Shown here one piece after another: positions 60,908-64,000 of a DNA stretch of 64,000 bases. Every line of letters begins with the position of its first letter. Within the stretch, counting starts at the first letter, position 1. Position numbers and translations under genes: made by a program. The notes under the pieces were generated by a model. It was not told where the DNA came from and made no database searches. It saw nothing but the letters and a program-made list of their open reading frames with translations. Source of the stretch: an uncultured Oscillospiraceae bacterium (GTDB lineage: Bacteria > Bacillota > Clostridia > Oscillospirales > Oscillospiraceae); NCBI GenBank assembly GCA_934565655.1, contig CAKTIE010000004.1, forward strand, positions 62,001-126,000, in the 5' to 3' direction.

Positions 60908-63076
60908 ATGGATATTATTCAAACCATTGCACAGGAGCTTGATAAAAACCCGCAGCATGTGGAAAACGTTGTCCGCCTGCTGGATGAGGGAAATACCATC
61001 CCCTTTATCGCCCGCTACCGCAAGGAGCTGCACGGCGCCATGGATGACACCGCTCTGCGCACGCTGGAGGAACGGCTCCAGTACCTGCGGAATCTGGCCG
61101 AGCGCCGGGAGACGGTGAAGAAGGCCATCGAGGAGCAGGGGAAGCTGACGGAGGAGCTGTCCGCCGCCATCGACAGTGCCGGAACGCTGGCGGAGGTGGA
61201 GGATCTCTACCGTCCCTATAAGCAGAAGCGCCGCACCCGTGCCACGGCGGCGCGGGAGAAGGGGCTGGAGCCGCTGGCGCTGCTGCTGTTGGCCCAAGAG
61301 AAAAATAGTCCTGCGCCGGAACTGGCGGCGCAGGACTATATCGACCCGGAGAAGGGTGTGGAGACGGCGGCGGACGCCCTACAGGGCGCCAACGGCATCG
61401 TGGCCGAGATGCTTTCCGACGACGCGGATATCCGCAAGGCTCTGCGGAGCCTGCTGACGCGGCAGGGCCGTCTCCGCAGTCTGGCCGCCGTGGAGGCGGA
61501 CAGCGTCTACCGGCTGTATTACGACTTCGAGCAGCCGCTGTCCAGGCTGGCCGGGCATCAGATATTGGCCATCAACCGGGGCGAAAAGGAGGGCTTCCTC
61601 TCGGTCACCGTGCTGCTGGACCGTGACGCGGCGCTGCCGCTGATGCGCCGTGCCGTGGTGAAGCCCGGCTCCGCCGCCATGGAATTCATCAAGGCGGCCT
61701 GCGAGGACGCCTACGACCGGCTGATCTATCCCTCGCTGGAGCGGGAGATGCGGAATCTGCTGACGGAGCAGGCCAACGAGGGCGCCATCGGCCAGTTTGC
61801 CCTGAACCTGAAGCCGCTGTTGATGCAGCCGCCGGTGAAGGGAAAGGTCACCATGGGCCTTGACCCCGGCTATCGCATGGGCTGCAAGGTGGCGGTGGTG
61901 GACGGCACCGGCAAGGTGCTGGATACCGCGGTGGTGTATCCCACCTACGGCCAGCGGCAGAAGAACGAGGCCATTGCCGTGCTGGCGAAGCTGATCCGGA
62001 AGCACGGCGTGGAGCACATCGCCATCGGCAACGGCACCGCCAGCCGGGAGACGGAGCAGATGGCGGTGGAGCTGATCCATCAGGTGAACGGGGCCGGTGC
62101 GCATGTCAGCTATATGATCGTCTCCGAGGCGGGCGCGTCCGTGTATTCCGCCAGCAAGCTGGCCGCCGAGGAGTTCCCTCAGTACGATGTGAACCTCCGC
62201 AGCGCCGTGTCCATCGCCCGGCGGCTGCAGGATCCTCTGGCGGAGCTGGTGAAGATCGACCCCAAGGCCATCGGCGTGGGGCAGTATCAGCACGATATGC
62301 CCGCAAAGCAGCTGGACGAGGCCCTCAGCGGCGTGGTGGAGGACTGCGTCAACGCCGTGGGCGTGGATATCAACACGGCGTCGCCGTCCCTTTTGCAGCG
62401 GGTGGCGGGCCTGAACGGCACCACGGCGAAAAACGTGGTGGCCTACCGGGAGGAGAACGGCGCGTTTACCTCCCGCGCCCAGATCAAGAAGGTGCCCAAG
62501 CTGGGGCCCAAGGCCTTCCAGCAGTGCGCCGGCTTCCTGCGGGTGCCGGAGAGCAAGAGCGTGCTGGACAACACCGCCGTCCATCCGGAGAGCTACGACG
62601 CCGCCAAGGCGCTGCTGGAGCTGGCGGGCTATACGCTGGCGGATGTGAAGGCGGAGCGCATTTCCGACCTGCCGCAGCGCGTCAAAGCTTACGGAGAGGA
62701 GAAAGCCGCCCAGGCCATCGGCGTGGGCGTGCCGACTCTGCGGGATATCGTCTCCGAGTTGCTGAAGCCGGGACGGGACGTCCGCGATGAGCTGCCCAAG
62801 CCCATCCTGCGCACTGACGTGCTGGAGATGAAGGACCTCAAGCCCGGCATGGAGCTGACCGGCACCGTGCGCAACGTCATTGACTTCGGCGTGTTCGTGG
62901 ACATCGGCGTCCACCAGGACGGACTGGTGCACATCTCCCAGGTGTCCGATAAATTCATCCATCACCCCTCCGAGGCGGTGTCCGTGGGGGATATCGTGAA
63001 GGTGGTGGTGCTGGACGTGGACGAAAAGAAAAAGCGCATCAGCCTCAGCATGAAGCAGGCGAAGCAGGGCTACTGA
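60908..63076 (+). CDS. tex: Tex family RNA-binding transcription accessory protein
   Basis: A 722-residue protein with the Tex order: helical N-terminal domain, YqgF-like domain (GLDPGYRMGCKVAVVDGTGK), helix-hairpin-helix (DINTASPSLLQRVAGLNGTTAKNVVAYREENG), and C-terminal S1 domain (GTVRNVIDFGVFVDIGVHQDGLVHIS). It binds nucleic acid and interacts with the transcription machinery. ATG 60908 is chosen; a long upstream extension overlaps araC. Confidence 0.93.
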   Translation: MDIIQTIAQELDKNPQHVENVVRLLDEGNTIPFIARYRKELHGAMDDTALRTLEERLQYLRNLAERRETVKKAIEEQGKLTEELSAAIDSAGTLAEVEDLYRPYKQKRRTRATAAREKGLEPLALLLLAQEKNSPAPELAAQDYIDPEKGVETAADALQGANGIVAEMLSDDADIRKALRSLLTRQGRLRSLAAVEADSVYRLYYDFEQPLSRLAGHQILAINRGEKEGFLSVTVLLDRDAALPLMRRAVVKPGSAAMEFIKAACEDAYDRLIYPSLEREMRNLLTEQANEGAIGQFALNLKPLLMQPPVKGKVTMGLDPGYRMGCKVAVVDGTGKVLDTAVVYPTYGQRQKNEAIAVLAKLIRKHGVEHIAIGNGTASRETEQMAVELIHQVNGAGAHVSYMIVSEAGASVYSASKLAAEEFPQYDVNLRSAVSIARRLQDPLAELVKIDPKAIGVGQYQHDMPAKQLDEALSGVVEDCVNAVGVDINTASPSLLQRVAGLNGTTAKNVVAYREENGAFTSRAQIKKVPKLGPKAFQQCAGFLRVPESKSVLDNTAVHPESYDAAKALLELAGYTLADVKAERISDLPQRVKAYGEEKAAQAIGVGVPTLRDIVSELLKPGRDVRDELPKPILRTDVLEMKDLKPGMELTGTVRNVIDFGVFVDIGVHQDGLVHISQVSDKFIHHPSEAVSVGDIVKVVVLDVDEKKKRISLSMKQAKQGY

Positions 63077-63081
63077 TCGCG

Positions 63082-64000
63082 TTAAAATTTCTCCCGGTCG
63101 ATCCACAGTCCCAGCGCGGGATTGGGGATATAGTAGACCGTCTCGCCGTCTACGGTGTTATAGCCGTATTGCAGCTTGTGGGGATCGTATCTGGCGGCCG
63201 TTTCGTCGTAGTCCGCGCTCCGGAAGCCCACAGAGTCGATCTCCTCGTGGGAGATGCTCTTTACGGCGTAGGTGATGGTGAACCGGCCGTCCGAGGAGCC
63301 GTGGATCAGATGGGCGGCCGCGCCCATGTTGTCCCGCAGATCCTGATTCTCCGGCTTTTTGAATTCCTCCAGCGTATGGAGACGGCCGCGGTAGCCGTAT
63401 TTGCGGATCAGGGCGTCCACCTGCGCATCCTCGCCGAACTTTGTGATGCCGGGCGCCAGCACGATCAGCTCGCCGCCGTCGGCCATGGCCATACGGGTGC
63501 GGTAGATGGCCTTGTTGCCCAGCCATGTGCTCTTGAACTCGCTGGGGTCCAGATAGACCACGCACTTTTTCAGCCCGTGCTCCACAAAGTCGATGTTTTT
63601 CTCCTGAGCCAGCCGGACGGCTTCGGTCAGGCACTCCCGGCCCTCACCGATGAACAGGCCGTGGGTGCGGATGCTGCCGCCGGGCGCGGTGGTGACAGTC
63701 AGGGCGAAGAGAATGGGGCGATCCTTCAGGAAGTGCTCCATGCCGTAGTCGAACAGCTTCCGTACCGGGGTGTGATCCTTGCCCATCATGCGCTCCATGC
63801 CGTACACAGCGCCCACCATGTGGCTTTTGTTGATCATATCGCTGCCGCCCACGCCCACAAACAGGTTTTTGGCATGGTTGGACATGCCGATGACCTCGTG
63901 AGGCACCACCTGACCGGGGGAGATGATCAGATCGTAGCGCTCGTCCATCACGCGGCGGTTGATTTCCACGCTGACGGGATCGTGCCACAGCCCTTCGGTG
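63082..64000 (-). CDS. larA: LarA-family nickel-dependent racemase (partial, 5' end beyond the window)
   Basis: The visible C-terminal 305 residues start TEGLWHDPVSVEINRRV. The motif PHEVIGMSNHAKNLFV...NKSH keeps His, Lys ten residues later and His sixteen further on, the spacing of His174, Lys184 and His200 of Lactobacillus plantarum LarA, which bind the nickel-pincer cofactor. Thus it is probably an active 2-hydroxyacid racemase or epimerase. Substrate unknown. LarB and LarE are encoded 23 kb away. The stop is six bases from the tex stop (convergent). Confidence 0.85.
   Translation of the reverse strand, partial: TEGLWHDPVSVEINRRVMDERYDLIISPGQVVPHEVIGMSNHAKNLFVGVGGSDMINKSHMVGAVYGMERMMGKDHTPVRKLFDYGMEHFLKDRPILFALTVTTAPGGSIRTHGLFIGEGRECLTEAVRLAQEKNIDFVEHGLKKCVVYLDPSEFKSTWLGNKAIYRTRMAMADGGELIVLAPGITKFGEDAQVDALIRKYGYRGRLHTLEEFKKPENQDLRDNMGAAAHLIHGSSDGRFTITYAVKSISHEEIDSVGFRSADYDETAARYDPHKLQYGYNTVDGETVYYIPNPALGLWIDREKF

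Overview
The window reads as chromosome of an anaerobic, GC-rich Firmicute, most likely Oscillospiraceae (Oscillibacter/Dysosmobacter/Flavonifractor-like). This is inferred from dense GC-rich genes with strong AGGAGG ribosome sites, a Gram-positive lipoprotein style, a tandem glycine riboswitch and a complete glycine cleavage operon. No 16S gene is present, so the placement is tentative.

Left core (1-17.4 kb): an autoregulated-looking divergent promoter at the edge; a HerA-like DUF853 ATPase; a cyclic-nucleotide-binding protein, small membrane protein and ornithine-type racemase operon; a DHHW lipoprotein; a CsoR-controlled metal P-type ATPase with a 55-residue membrane peptide; an M18 aminopeptidase; a barnase/barstar/MGMT operon; and the full phosphate operon pstSCAB-phoU-phoP-phoR behind a candidate Pho box. 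tRNA-Asp and tRNA-Thr follow.

Mobile region (17.5-38.1 kb): an integrative mobilizable element (IME1) sits in the 3' end of tRNA-Thr, bounded by 46-bp direct repeats (17518-17563 and 35777-35822). It carries integrase, excisionase, MobP3-type relaxase with Sel1 repeats, MobC, a DUF6076 protein and no conjugation machinery. Its cargo is AT-richer: a large metallophosphoesterase, a nine-gene operon built round a Ser/Thr kinase, a PP2C phosphatase and a von Willebrand A protein (TerY-P-like triad) with four Cys-rich/zinc-ribbon proteins and an Xre regulator, and a GNAT-like gene plus an 80-residue partner. Both element ends carry TGACCCACA repeats in 12-bp-spaced pairs, probably integrase arm sites. 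A second, related element (IME2) lies immediately beyond in tandem but is collapsed: its relaxase is fused in frame to an integrase tail, and a Rep_trans start is fused in frame to a MobC tail.

Scarred region (38.2-42.4 kb): larE and larB (nickel-pincer cofactor synthesis) are intact, but they are followed by a tail fragment of a third integrase, an oleate hydratase fragment fused to a truncated DUF2268 protease gene, and a 5-formyl-THF cyclo-ligase fragment joined to the tail of a TIM-barrel gene.

Right core (42.4-64 kb): the glycine cleavage operon (a GcvT-GlyA fusion, gcvH, gcvPA, gcvPB, lplA, lpdA) behind a tandem glycine riboswitch; a short operon with a serine hydrolase behind a promoter embedded in a large inverted repeat; an AraC-regulated ECF/ABC transporter cluster resembling metallophore uptake loci; tex; and a LarA-family racemase running off the right edge, the likely client of the LarB/LarE cofactor.
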